A DNA stretch of 64,000 nucleotides from an uncultured Bacteroidales bacterium (lineage in GTDB: Bacteria; Bacteroidota; Bacteroidia; Bacteroidales; UBA932): positions 1 through 64,000 of the forward strand of contig CAKUXR010000001.1 in the NCBI GenBank assembly GCA_934700615.1. The letters are read 5' to 3'. Shown here one piece after another: positions 52,438 to 60,827 of this stretch. The stretch's first letter is position 1. Every line of letters begins with the position of its first letter. The notes below the pieces were generated by a model that was given only the letters and a program-made list of their open reading frames with translations, had not been told where the DNA came from and searched no databases. Both the position numbers and the translations under genes were made by a program.

Positions 52438-52535
52438 AACGGATTTCGGGGGAGGTGTATCATGTTCTTTCCTCGGATGAACAACTGAAATTTATAAACA
52501 TTAATACTTAATTATTTCAAACACACAAAAACGTT

Positions 52536-53336
52536 ATGAAAAAGTTTTTCATGTTTTTGGCAGTAGCCGGCATTATGGCCGTATCTGCAAACTACGCTTC
52601 TGCTCAGGAACAGGCAGCAGACGCAGCAGAGCCTGCAACTGAGGCAGTTGCTCCAGCAGCTAATGACATGGCAGCTCTTACTGCTAACGCTCCTGAAGTT
52701 CCTCTTCATCAGCAGCTCAAAACCAAATTCATCGAGGGTGGCCCTCTCTGGATGGCTCCTATCGCCCTCGTTCTCGTACTCGGCCTTGCGCTTTCTATCG
52801 AGAGAATTCTTTATTTGACATTTGCAAAGACAAACACCAAGAAACTCCTTAAGGGTGTTGAAGATGCTCTTGCAAACGGTGGTATCGAGGCTGCTAAGGA
52901 TCTTTGCCGTAACACACGCGGTCCTGTTGCATCTATCTTCTATCAGGGTCTTCTCCGCTATGAGGAAGGTGTTGACGTAGTAGAGAAAACAATCGTTTCT
53001 TACGGTTCCGTTCAGATGAGCCTCATGGAAGACGGTATGACATGGATCTCCCTCTTCATCGCTCTTGCACCATCTCTCGGATTCTTGGGAACAGTCGTTG
53101 GTATGATCGCTGCATTCGATGCTATCCAGGCAGCAGGTGACATTTCTCCTAACGTTGTCGCTGGAGGTATGAAGGTCGCCCTCATCACCACTGTGTTCGG
53201 TCTTATCGTAGCTATGATTCTTCAGGTGTTCTTCAACTACATCCTCACCAAGATTGAATCACTTACCACCGATATGGAGGATTCTTCAATTTCCTTCGTT
53301 GACGTTCTTACAAAATACGCAGCTAAGACTAAATAA
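52536..53336 (+). CDS. exbB: MotA/TolQ/ExbB proton channel family protein
   Basis: 266 residues. A cleavable-looking N-terminus (MKKFFMFLAVAGIMAVSANY) and an Ala/Glu-rich linker precede three membrane helices: PIALVLVLGLALSIERILYL (about 75-94), WISLFIALAPSLGFLGTVVGM (about 170-190) and VALITTVFGLIVAMILQVFF (about 210-230). It builds the pentameric proton channel that powers TonB. Codon use here is richer in GCT/CTT than in neighbours, consistent with high expression. First gene of a four-gene cluster. Confidence 0.93.
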   Translation: MKKFFMFLAVAGIMAVSANYASAQEQAADAAEPATEAVAPAANDMAALTANAPEVPLHQQLKTKFIEGGPLWMAPIALVLVLGLALSIERILYLTFAKTNTKKLLKGVEDALANGGIEAAKDLCRNTRGPVASIFYQGLLRYEEGVDVVEKTIVSYGSVQMSLMEDGMTWISLFIALAPSLGFLGTVVGMIAAFDAIQAAGDISPNVVAGGMKVALITTVFGLIVAMILQVFFNYILTKIESLTTDMEDSSISFVDVLTKYAAKTK

Positions 53337-53347
53337 GGATATTCATA

Positions 53348-53794
53348 ATGAAAAATCTTAATAAATTATTCAAATGGCTGATGTGGCTGCTCTTCGCTGT
53401 CAGTGTAGGCATCCTCGTCTTCGGCGTGGTAAAGGGTTATCCTACCAGTGCCGCAGAGGGTGACAACGGTACAGTGAATGCGCTGATCTACTGGTGCTAT
53501 GCGATGATCGGAACAGCTGCCTTCTGCGCAGTAGTATTCGGTATCGCCGTATCAGTTGCCAACAATCCGAAGAGTGTCATAAAGCTCGGTATCGGTATTG
53601 TTGTAGCAGCAGCATTCTGCGGTCTGGCTTATGCTCTTGCACCTGCCAGCCCAGCCATCGGTATGCTCGCGCAGCCGACCCACGGAGAACTTAAGTTCAC
53701 AGATACAGTACTCAACATCGTTGCATTCGCTGGTGGCCTTTCAATACTAGCTATCGTGTTCGGCGAGATTTGGGGTGCAGTACGTAATAAATAA
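53348..53794 (+). CDS. Small membrane protein between exbB and exbD
   Basis: 148 residues, four hydrophobic helices (LMWLLFAVSVGILVFGVV, YWCYAMIGTAAFCAVVFGIA, IGIVVAAAFCGLAYALAP, LNIVAFAGGLSILAIVFG). I recall such a gene at this place in other Bacteroidales TonB clusters, but it has no established function. 11 bp after exbB and 8 bp before exbD. Confidence 0.72.
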   Translation: MKNLNKLFKWLMWLLFAVSVGILVFGVVKGYPTSAAEGDNGTVNALIYWCYAMIGTAAFCAVVFGIAVSVANNPKSVIKLGIGIVVAAAFCGLAYALAPASPAIGMLAQPTHGELKFTDTVLNIVAFAGGLSILAIVFGEIWGAVRNK

Positions 53795-53802
53795 TTTGAG
53801 AT

Positions 53803-54375
53803 ATGGCTAAAAAGACTCCTGCTCTTAATACAAGCTCAACGGCAGACATCGCGTTCCTGCTCCTGTGCTACTTCCTTATGACAACAACCATGGGATCACA
53901 GACAGGTTTGCAGCGTCGTCTTCCGCCGATGCCAGATCCAAACCAGAAAGTTGAAGACCAGAAGGTCAATAAGAGAAACCTTATTACCGTGAAAATCAAC
54001 TCTCAGGACAGACTTCTGGCCGGAACAGAAATGATGGACGTCAGCCAGCTCAAAGACAAGATCAAGATTTTCCTTACCAACCCGGCAAATGACGCTACTC
54101 TTCCTGAGAGAGTCATGACACCGATTGAAGGCTACGGCCAGTACCCTGTCTCTAAGGGAGTCATCTCCCTCCAGAACGACCGTGGTACCAGCTACAGGGC
54201 TTACATCGCAGTTCAGAACGAGCTTGTAAAAGCTGTCAATGAACTTCGTGACGAGTTCTCTAAAGCCAACTACGGCAAGCCTTTCGCAAACCTCACAGAG
54301 GATCAGCAGGATATCGTCAAGAAATGTATTCCGCAGAACATCTCAGAGGCAGAGCCTAAGAATGTTGGTAAATAA
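53803..54375 (+). CDS. exbD: ExbD/TolR-type biopolymer transport protein (first copy)
   Basis: 190 residues. A short cytoplasmic start, one membrane helix with the proton-carrying Asp (STADIAFLLLCYFLMTTTMG, about 11-30), then a periplasmic domain (LITVKINSQDRLLAGTEMMD). It works with ExbB and TonB to drive outer-membrane uptake. It is about 50 residues longer than E. coli ExbD. 17 bp before the second copy. Confidence 0.9.
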   Translation: MAKKTPALNTSSTADIAFLLLCYFLMTTTMGSQTGLQRRLPPMPDPNQKVEDQKVNKRNLITVKINSQDRLLAGTEMMDVSQLKDKIKIFLTNPANDATLPERVMTPIEGYGQYPVSKGVISLQNDRGTSYRAYIAVQNELVKAVNELRDEFSKANYGKPFANLTEDQQDIVKKCIPQNISEAEPKNVGK

Positions 54376-54392
54376 TTTGGAGGAACAGGAAT

Positions 54393-54860
54393 ATGTCAAA
54401 ATTTCGTAAAGACGAGAAAAAGGAAACCCCGGCACTGAGCTCAGGTTCAATGTCCGATATCGTGTTCATGCTCTTGTTCTTCTTCATGGTGACAACACAG
54501 ATGAGAAGCACCGAAGACAAGGTCATGGTGAAATTGCCTGAAGCTTCAGAGGTTGTCAAACTGGAAAGAAAAGATCTTGCTTCATACATCAATGTAGGTC
54601 CTCCTACAAGGCTTCTCCAGCCAGTGTATGGAACTGATGCCCGAATTCAGTTGAATGACTCATTCAAGACTGTCACAGACATCCGCGACTTTATCGCAGC
54701 TGAGCGTGACGCAATGTCAGAGTCCGACAGACAGTACATGAACACAGTACTTAAAGTCGATCAGGACGTGAGAATGGGTATCGTTACTGACATCAAACAG
54801 GAACTTAGAAGATGCTCAGCGCTCAAGATCATGTATCAGGCGCGCAGGGCTACTGAATAA
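54393..54860 (+). CDS. ExbD/TolR-type biopolymer transport protein (second copy)
   Basis: 155 residues. One helix with the conserved Asp (SMSDIVFMLLFFFMVTTQM, about 19-37) and a periplasmic domain. Two unequal ExbD proteins side by side are common in Bacteroidota and may form a heterodimer in the channel. Last gene before the terminator at 54883. Confidence 0.9.
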   Translation: MSKFRKDEKKETPALSSGSMSDIVFMLLFFFMVTTQMRSTEDKVMVKLPEASEVVKLERKDLASYINVGPPTRLLQPVYGTDARIQLNDSFKTVTDIRDFIAAERDAMSESDRQYMNTVLKVDQDVRMGIVTDIKQELRRCSALKIMYQARRATE

Positions 54861-54882
54861 AAGATTCCTTAACATATTTAAG

Positions 54883-54918
54883 AAGACCGGTTAAAGCAAT
54901 TTTAGCCGGTCTCTTTTT
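54883..54918 (+). terminator. Terminator of the exb cluster
   Basis: AGACCGG (54883-54889) pairs with CCGGTCT (54906-54912); TTAAA/TTTTAG extends the stem; TTTTT follows (54914-54918). The T-run is also part of the -33 box of the asnS promoter. Confidence 0.8.
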
Positions 54919-54947
54919 GTATAGAAAAATATCTTTGCTTATCTTTG
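54916..54947 (+). promoter_or_regulatory. asnS promoter
   Basis: TTTG (54916-54919) and TATCTTTG (54940-54947) with 20 bp spacing match the Bacteroides consensus; another TATCTTTG lies 10 bp upstream. The leader is about 20 nt. Confidence 0.7.
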
Positions 54948-54970
54948 CTGAAATAACGGAATTCACAGCA

Positions 54971-56362
54971 ATGGAAAAAGTTATAAGGACAAAAATCAAG
55001 GACCTGCTGAAGATGCAGCCGGGCCAGGAAGTTCTTGCCAAAGGTTGGGTAAGAACCAAAAGAGGTAACAAACAGGTAAAATTCATAGCACTTAACGACG
55101 GTTCGACAATCAACAATATCCAGATTGTCGCAGAAGCAGAGCACTTCAGCGAGGACCTCATGAAGAAAATCACGACAGGCGCCAGCCTGGCTGTGAGAGG
55201 TCAGCTCGTAGAGTCACTCGGAAGCGGACAGCATGTGGAAATCAAGGCTGAATCCATAGAAATCTATGGAGAGTGCGATCCGATGAAGTATCCACTCCAG
55301 AAGAAGGACACTTCACTCGAGTATCTCAGAACCGTAGCCCACATGAGACTCAGAACCAATACGTTCGGAGCAATCCTCAGGGTAAGGAATGCTATGGCGT
55401 TTGCTATCCATTCTTTCTTCCAGAGCAAGGGTTTCGTATATCTCAATACCCCACTTATCACAGAATCAGATGCTGAGGGAGCAGGAGACATGTTCCAGGT
55501 TACGACCATGGACCTTGCCAACATCCCTATGCACCACGGCAAGGTAGATTTCAGCAAGGACTTCTTCGGAAAGAAGACAAGCCTTACAGTGAGCGGTCAG
55601 CTTGAGGGCGAGCTCGGAGCTACGGCAGTAGGCGACATCTATACTTTCGGTCCTACCTTCAGAGCCGAGAACTCAAACACTCCGAGACACTTGGCAGAGT
55701 TCTGGATGATCGAGCCTGAAATGGCATTCTGCGACATGTACGAAACGATGGACCTCGAAGAGGAATTCGTGAAGTACCTCGTACAGTACGCTCTCGACAA
55801 CTGCATGGAAGACATCCAGTTTCTGAATGACAAATATGACGACGGTCTGGTGGAAAGACTGAAGAGCGTCCTCGGCATTGACTTCGTCAGACTCACCTAT
55901 ACCGAAGGTATCAAGATTCTCGAAGAGTCAGGACAGCAGTTCGAATACCCTGTCAAATGGGGTGTTGACCTCCAGAGCGAGCACGAGAGATATCTCGTAG
56001 AGAAGCACTTCAAGAAACCTGTCATCCTTACTGACTATCCTAAGGAGATCAAGGCATTCTATATGAAGCAGAACGAGGACGGCAAGACCGTACGCGGAAC
56101 AGACGTGCTCTTCCCTAAGATCGGAGAGATTATCGGCGGTTCTGAGCGTGAGGCCTCACTTGAGAAACTTGAAGCACGTATCGACGAACTCGGAATGAGC
56201 AGGAAGAACCTGGAATGGTACATTGACACCCGCAGATTCGGAACAGTGCCTCACAGCGGATTCGGCCTCGGATTCGAGAGGCTTCTTCTGTTCGTTACCG
56301 GCATGAGCAACATCAGGGACGTGATTCCGTTCCCAAGAACACCTCGAAACGCTGACTTTTAA
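54971..56362 (+). CDS. asnS: Asparaginyl-tRNA synthetase
   Basis: 463 residues from ATG at 54971 (MEKVIRTKIKDLL); the frame upstream of it covers the promoter. An N-terminal OB-fold anticodon domain (VLAKGWVRTKRGNKQVKFIA) is followed by a class II core with motif 2 FRAENSNTPRHLAEFWMIEPE (about 226-246) and motif 3 GFGLGFERLLLFVTGM. Asn versus Asp specificity follows from the overall match to bacterial AsnS and the ending RDVIPFPRTP. Confidence 0.95.
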   Translation: MEKVIRTKIKDLLKMQPGQEVLAKGWVRTKRGNKQVKFIALNDGSTINNIQIVAEAEHFSEDLMKKITTGASLAVRGQLVESLGSGQHVEIKAESIEIYGECDPMKYPLQKKDTSLEYLRTVAHMRLRTNTFGAILRVRNAMAFAIHSFFQSKGFVYLNTPLITESDAEGAGDMFQVTTMDLANIPMHHGKVDFSKDFFGKKTSLTVSGQLEGELGATAVGDIYTFGPTFRAENSNTPRHLAEFWMIEPEMAFCDMYETMDLEEEFVKYLVQYALDNCMEDIQFLNDKYDDGLVERLKSVLGIDFVRLTYTEGIKILEESGQQFEYPVKWGVDLQSEHERYLVEKHFKKPVILTDYPKEIKAFYMKQNEDGKTVRGTDVLFPKIGEIIGGSEREASLEKLEARIDELGMSRKNLEWYIDTRRFGTVPHSGFGLGFERLLLFVTGMSNIRDVIPFPRTPRNADF

Positions 56363-56373
56363 TCCTGATAGCA

Positions 56374-57006
56374 ATGCTCGTCATAGGTATAGCAGGAGGC
56401 TCAGGCTCCGGTAAAACAACTGTAGTAAAAGAAATTACAAAACAGCTCAAGGAAAGAGTTGTGGTCATTCCCCAGGATTCCTACTACAAGGACTCCAGTT
56501 ATCTTCCTCTGGAAGACAGACAGAAGATCAACTTCGACCACCCGGAAGCCATTGACTTCAAACTGCTTTGCAAGCAACTGAAGGAACTGAAGGAAGGCAA
56601 ACGCATCGAACAGCCTGTCTATTCATATCTTACCTGCTCACGTTCCACTACCGAAACGGTGACCGTGGAACCGGCCGATGTCATTATCATTGAGGGTATC
56701 CTTGTATTCACCTGCAAGGAACTCCGCGAACAGATGGATATCAAGATATTCGTGGACGCGGATGATGATGACAGACTGATGAGAGTGATGGCCAGGGATA
56801 TCATAGAAAGGGGCAAGACTGTGGAAACGGTCATCGAACGATATACCAAGACAGTCAAGCCGATGTATCTCCAGTTCATCGAGCCGAGCAAGAGGTATGC
56901 TGACATCATCATTCCTCAGGGAGGACACAACAAAGTCGCAATCGACATAATTTCAGCTACAATAGAGAAATCTTTGCAGAAGAAGCATGCTGACACAGGA
57001 CGATAA
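56374..57006 (+). CDS. udk: Uridine kinase
   Basis: 210 residues. P-loop GIAGGSGSGKTTVV (about 5-18), DSYYKD, FDHPEAIDF, IIIEGILVF and RDIIERGKTVETVIERY are the uridine-cytidine kinase blocks. It phosphorylates uridine and cytidine in salvage. 11 bp behind asnS; the next gene starts inside it (20 bp overlap). Confidence 0.95.
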   Translation: MLVIGIAGGSGSGKTTVVKEITKQLKERVVVIPQDSYYKDSSYLPLEDRQKINFDHPEAIDFKLLCKQLKELKEGKRIEQPVYSYLTCSRSTTETVTVEPADVIIIEGILVFTCKELREQMDIKIFVDADDDDRLMRVMARDIIERGKTVETVIERYTKTVKPMYLQFIEPSKRYADIIIPQGGHNKVAIDIISATIEKSLQKKHADTGR

Positions 57007-57718
57007 GGCAGGACTGTATCTTACGGTAATCGTTCATCTGGTTATTCTGATAGTCCTGCTCATAGCACAGATAGGGTTTTCCTTGCAAAAGGAGAACTCT
57101 TTTGTCATAGACTTCTCCAAGCAGGATGAACTCCAGAAAATAGCTGAAAAGAAAGAGGCTGAAGAGAAAGTGAACAAGACTCTGGACGACCTCATCGAAG
57201 ATAGGGTAAACCAGATGCTGAACGGGAATACCGGCATTGAATTCAAGAACACGACATCTTCACGAAACAAGGGCGCATTGAAAGACGACCGCAACACAGA
57301 TGCGGAGAAGCTTTATGCAGATGCGGCGAGACTGGCAAAGGACCTGAAGAACGGTCCGGACATCAAGTCTGACGATGACTATGTGGAGACTCCTGCAAAA
57401 AATGTCAAGAAAGACAAGCCGAAGGAAAGCAACTACAGCGGACCTTCGGTACTTTCATGGCATCTGGACAACAGGAAGGCCAGCCATCTGCCGATTCCGG
57501 CCTACAGATGCTTCAGCGGAGGAATGGTGACAGTGGTCATCACCGTAGACAACTCGGGAAAAGTGGTGGATGCGAGGGTTCTGGATGACGTGTCCTCTAC
57601 AGACAGGTGCCTTAGGGATTTCGCGGTGAGGGCTGCCAGAATGTCGAGATTCTCGGCATCACCGAAAGCCCCGTCCAAACAGATCGGAGATATCGTATAT
57701 CAGTTTATCGCCCAATAA
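56987..57718 (+). CDS. TonB-like energy transducer protein
   Basis: 243 residues. One N-terminal helix (LYLTVIVHLVILIVLLIAQI, about 11-30), a long charged periplasmic linker (KKEAEEKVNKTLDDL), and a C-terminal domain of TonB type (GGMVTVVITVDNSGKVVDAR, then CLRDFAVRAARMSRF). It may link the ExbB/ExbD proteins encoded 3 kb upstream to outer-membrane receptors. The spacing to Pro-rich TonB is different: the linker is Glu/Lys/Asp-rich, so a TolA-like role is also possible. The 3' end overlaps the convergent DivIC-like gene by 14 bp. Confidence 0.72.
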   Translation: MLTQDDKAGLYLTVIVHLVILIVLLIAQIGFSLQKENSFVIDFSKQDELQKIAEKKEAEEKVNKTLDDLIEDRVNQMLNGNTGIEFKNTTSSRNKGALKDDRNTDAEKLYADAARLAKDLKNGPDIKSDDDYVETPAKNVKKDKPKESNYSGPSVLSWHLDNRKASHLPIPAYRCFSGGMVTVVITVDNSGKVVDARVLDDVSSTDRCLRDFAVRAARMSRFSASPKAPSKQIGDIVYQFIAQ

Positions 57719-58022
57719 GATAGACATCCTCATCAGGCTGGGAGAAGTGGAATGTGGAACGTGCGAACTCCTCCAGAGTGTCCCGGTCATTCGAGAGCAT
57801 GCGGACCTGTTTGTCCATCTTCGCTATCTCATCCCGATATTTCTGTATCTGAGCCTTCTGCTGACGGATTTCGATACCGGCTTTCGCCCAACGGAGCAGG
57901 CTGTCGTCACTGATGAAACACTCGAACACAAGAAATGCCGCCGTCGCATAAGTTGCATAACGGATGAATGACTTATGCGGCCCGTACCATGCTTCCTTTA
58001 TCTTGTTGCCTATCTTTCCCAT
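57705..58022 (-). CDS. FtsB/DivIC-like septum formation protein
   Basis: 105 residues. A basic cytoplasmic start, one membrane helix (YATYATAAFLVFECFI, about 22-37) and a coiled coil (KAGIEIRQQKAQIQKYRDEI, KMDKQVRMLSNDRDTLEEFA), with the ending REFH-type FARSTFHFSQPDEDVYLI. This is the DivIC/FtsB pattern; it would bind FtsL and FtsQ in the divisome. Confidence 0.82.
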   Translation of the reverse strand: MGKIGNKIKEAWYGPHKSFIRYATYATAAFLVFECFISDDSLLRWAKAGIEIRQQKAQIQKYRDEIAKMDKQVRMLSNDRDTLEEFARSTFHFSQPDEDVYLIGR

Positions 58023-58074
58023 GTGATTGAGTCAATTAACAGAAATAATCCGAGTAAATCACGACAAAAATAAC

Positions 58075-58082
58075 TAAATTTG
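58075..58082 (+). promoter_or_regulatory. -7 box upstream of the nucleotidyltransferase gene
   Basis: TAAATTTG matches TAnnTTTG, 31 bp before the start codon; no good -33 box is seen. Confidence 0.4.
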
Positions 58083-58113
58083 CCCAATATAACATATAAA
58101 CTTAAATAAAGAT

Positions 58114-59049
58114 ATGAAACCAACATTGCTAGTCCTCGCTGCCGGAATGGGTAGCCGCTATGGTGGACTCAAACAGATGGACGGACTCGGCCCGAACAAC
58201 GAAACAATCATCGATTATTCTATTTATGACGCAGTACAGGCCGGCTTCGGTAAAGTAGTGTATATCGTAAGAGAGTATTTCAAGGAGCAGTTCGAGGAAA
58301 CCGTAAAAGCAAAGTACAGCCATGTTAAATGTCTCGACGGTGAACCTCTCCAGTTCCAGTTTGTCACACAGGAACTTAACAAAATCCCTGCAAGATTCAC
58401 ATTGAACCCTGAAAGACAGAAGCCTTGGGGAACAGCACACGCAGTTCTCATGGCAAAAGACGCTATCCATGAGCCATTTGCAGTCATCAACGGCGATGAC
58501 TTCTACGGCAAGGAATCATTCAAAATCCTCGGAGACTGGCTTCGTGCACACGAGAACAGCAAGGGCGTTTACAGCATCGTAGGTTTCGAACTCGACCATA
58601 CACTCTCTGAGTCAGGCAGCGTATCCAGAGGTATCTGCGCATATGACAAGGAGCAGCACCTCACCGACATCGTAGAGCACCTCAACATCGCAAAAGACGC
58701 TGACGGAAAGGTATATGGAGACAACTCCGTATCAGGCGCAACACATGTCGAACTCGTAGCTGACAACCTCTGTTCAATGAACATGTGGGGTTTCACTCCT
58801 GATTATTTCGAGCAGAGCGAAAAGATATTCGAGAAATTCCTCGAGGAGAACAGCCAGGAGCTCAAGAAAGAGTTCTACATCCCATTCGCAATCGACTGCA
58901 TGGTCAAGTCAGGCGAGGCCAAATGCGAAGTTCTCTCCACACCGTCACACTGGTTCGGAGTAACTTACAAGGAAGACAGACCAGGCGTTGTTGCCAAGTT
59001 CAAGGAACTTGCTGACAAGGGCGTATATCCTACACCTCTCTACAAATAA
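58114..59049 (+). CDS. Sugar-phosphate nucleotidyltransferase family protein
   Basis: 311 residues. The NTP-binding motif LVLAAGMGSRYGGLKQMDGL (about 6-25) has the G-x-G-x-R-x3-L-K form of nucleotidyltransferases; PWGTAHAVLMAKD and FAVINGDDFYGKES (metal Asp, about 129-142) follow. The C-terminal part is longer than a minimal NTase. It makes an NDP-sugar or similar product; substrate not predictable. Single gene with its own terminator. Confidence 0.85.
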   Translation: MKPTLLVLAAGMGSRYGGLKQMDGLGPNNETIIDYSIYDAVQAGFGKVVYIVREYFKEQFEETVKAKYSHVKCLDGEPLQFQFVTQELNKIPARFTLNPERQKPWGTAHAVLMAKDAIHEPFAVINGDDFYGKESFKILGDWLRAHENSKGVYSIVGFELDHTLSESGSVSRGICAYDKEQHLTDIVEHLNIAKDADGKVYGDNSVSGATHVELVADNLCSMNMWGFTPDYFEQSEKIFEKFLEENSQELKKEFYIPFAIDCMVKSGEAKCEVLSTPSHWFGVTYKEDRPGVVAKFKELADKGVYPTPLYK

Positions 59050-59073
59050 GCAGCAACATAAGGTTTACAACAT

Positions 59074-59111
59074 ATCCGCTGTCATGATTTCCCGTCACGA
59101 CAGCGGATTTT
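59074..59111 (+). terminator. Intrinsic terminator
   Basis: ATCCGCTGTC (59074-59083) pairs perfectly with GACAGCGGAT (59099-59108), 15 nt loop, followed by TTT. It separates the nucleotidyltransferase gene from the CPBP protease gene. Confidence 0.85.
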
Positions 59112-59135
59112 AGTAACCTTCAAAAATTAAAAGCC

Positions 59136-60032
59136 ATGAGCGCACAAAGAAAAATCAGAAACTACAATCTCCTGGGCGGCTATGATTACTTCACCCCGAA
59201 CCCGTGGGAAATCTTCGCCCTGCTGCTTTTCCTGCTGGGCGGCTCCCTGCTCGGAAACGTGTTCGCAGTCTGCTTCACACTGTTCATGCCGGGCACGCCG
59301 AATGAAGTAAAAATGCTGATTTCATATCCGATAATGTTCATTCCGCCAATGATTTACGCGCGCATGAGAAGCCTGCGCAATTCAATGTTCGACGACGGAT
59401 ACAGCCTCGACTCGGAGAATTTCGGCAAGCCGGGAATCCTCGGCTGCGCAGGACTGGCAATGCTTTCGACAATCGCCCTCGGCTTCGCAATGGATATTGT
59501 CAATGCCAGGATGCCGGAAATGCCTGAATGGCTCAAGACAGCCCTCGAAAGCATGACCGGAAGCAATGTCATCATCAATTTCATCTGCGTTTCTGTTTTC
59601 GCCCCGTTCTTCGAGGAATGGCTGTGCAGAGGCATGGTACTCAGAGGATTGCTTCACTGCACCCGCAAACCCGGCAAGAACGGAGAACTTAGGAAAGGCT
59701 TCTCCCCTGCCGTGGCCATCGTCATCTCTGCACTGTTCTTTGCTCTCATACACATGAACCCTTGGCAGGCCATTCCGGCATTCGCCCTCGGCTGCCTTTT
59801 CGGATATGTGTACTACAAGACAGGCTCACTGAAATTAACAATGCTGATGCACTTCACAAACAACACATTGGCATTGATAGCGGGCAACATTGACTCCCTC
59901 AAGGACATGGAAACATGGTGCGACGTCATGTCGGCACCAGCATACTACGGCCTCGCGGCATTGTGCATCGTATTCCTCGTCTTTGCGATAAGAGTTTTCA
60001 ACAGAATACCTGCGGAAGGATCTCAGGACTGA
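59136..60032 (+). CDS. CPBP-family intramembrane metalloprotease
   Basis: 298 residues, about seven to eight membrane helices. The motif FFEEWLCRGMVLRGLL (E-E-x3-R, about 164-179) and the His motifs ALIHMNPWQ (about 205) and MHFTNN (about 245) are the active-site elements of CPBP/Abi (Rce1-like) proteases. Targets in bacteria are mostly unknown; some members handle bacteriocin maturation or immunity. The last 10 bp overlap the convergent nucleotidyltransferase gene. Confidence 0.9.
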   Translation: MSAQRKIRNYNLLGGYDYFTPNPWEIFALLLFLLGGSLLGNVFAVCFTLFMPGTPNEVKMLISYPIMFIPPMIYARMRSLRNSMFDDGYSLDSENFGKPGILGCAGLAMLSTIALGFAMDIVNARMPEMPEWLKTALESMTGSNVIINFICVSVFAPFFEEWLCRGMVLRGLLHCTRKPGKNGELRKGFSPAVAIVISALFFALIHMNPWQAIPAFALGCLFGYVYYKTGSLKLTMLMHFTNNTLALIAGNIDSLKDMETWCDVMSAPAYYGLAALCIVFLVFAIRVFNRIPAEGSQD

Positions 60033-60826
60033 GAAATGAATCTTTCAGCCTGAAGAAGAGTCTCCGGCTTGCCTGCGTCAATGAGCGTAAGGTGAGCCGG
60101 TTCTTTTCCATATACAGGGAACGCGGCAGCGGCGCGGAGATAGAAATCCGTAACCGGAAAGCATTGGCCCAGAGCATCATAGGAGCCTTCAATGACATTG
60201 CCGGACGCATCGTACAGAGGATACTTCTCCGGAGCCTCATCGATTGCGTCCATGACATTGAAAATCTCACGTGACAGCAGGTGGATGCCGGCGAAGGCCA
60301 GCTTGTGGCACCTACTTACATCAAGTCCGCGGAACGGGGTCTTCACGTCGCCTGTGGCGATATTGGTCCAGCCGACAAGCCTCATATCGTCATTGAAAAG
60401 GAAATAGCGCTGCGTCTTGCGCTGACTTACCAGCAGAGTGGACACGGCATCCGGCCTCGCACACGTCTCGAACTCCCTGATATCCAGGTCAGAAACGATA
60501 TCGACGTTGTGCACCAGAAAATTCTGGCCGTCGAGCAAAGGCCTCGCAAAGCGGATTCCGCCGCCTGTATTCCGCAGCAGTTCCCTCTCATCGGAAAACT
60601 TGATGTCCAGCGCGGCAAGTTCCGGCGTATCATGCACATAATCAATGATCTTGTCGGCGAAATGATGGACATTGATGACAAAATCGTCAATGCCGGCATT
60701 CCTCAACCTCATCAGGACATGATACAAAAGAGTATGGCCGGCCAGAGGGGCCAGCGCCTTGGGAAGATTGTCCGTCAATGGCTTGAGTCTTGTTCCGAGA
60801 CCGGCCGCAAACACCATCGCTCTCAT
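60023..60826 (-). CDS. MurU-like sugar-1-phosphate nucleotidyltransferase
   Basis: 267 residues. MVFAAGLGTRLKPLTDNLPK (about 4-23) is the G-x-G-T-R-L-x-P-L-T motif; FLVHNVDIVSDLDI (metal Asp, about 105-118) follows. The size and direct linkage, 1 bp behind a kinase of AmgK type, suggest MurNAc-1-phosphate uridylyltransferase of the cell-wall recycling route. Mannose- or glucose-1-phosphate specificity cannot be excluded. Confidence 0.82.
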   Translation of the reverse strand: MRAMVFAAGLGTRLKPLTDNLPKALAPLAGHTLLYHVLMRLRNAGIDDFVINVHHFADKIIDYVHDTPELAALDIKFSDERELLRNTGGGIRFARPLLDGQNFLVHNVDIVSDLDIREFETCARPDAVSTLLVSQRKTQRYFLFNDDMRLVGWTNIATGDVKTPFRGLDVSRCHKLAFAGIHLLSREIFNVMDAIDEAPEKYPLYDASGNVIEGSYDALGQCFPVTDFYLRAAAAFPVYGKEPAHLTLIDAGKPETLLQAERFISQS

Positions 60827-60827
60827 G

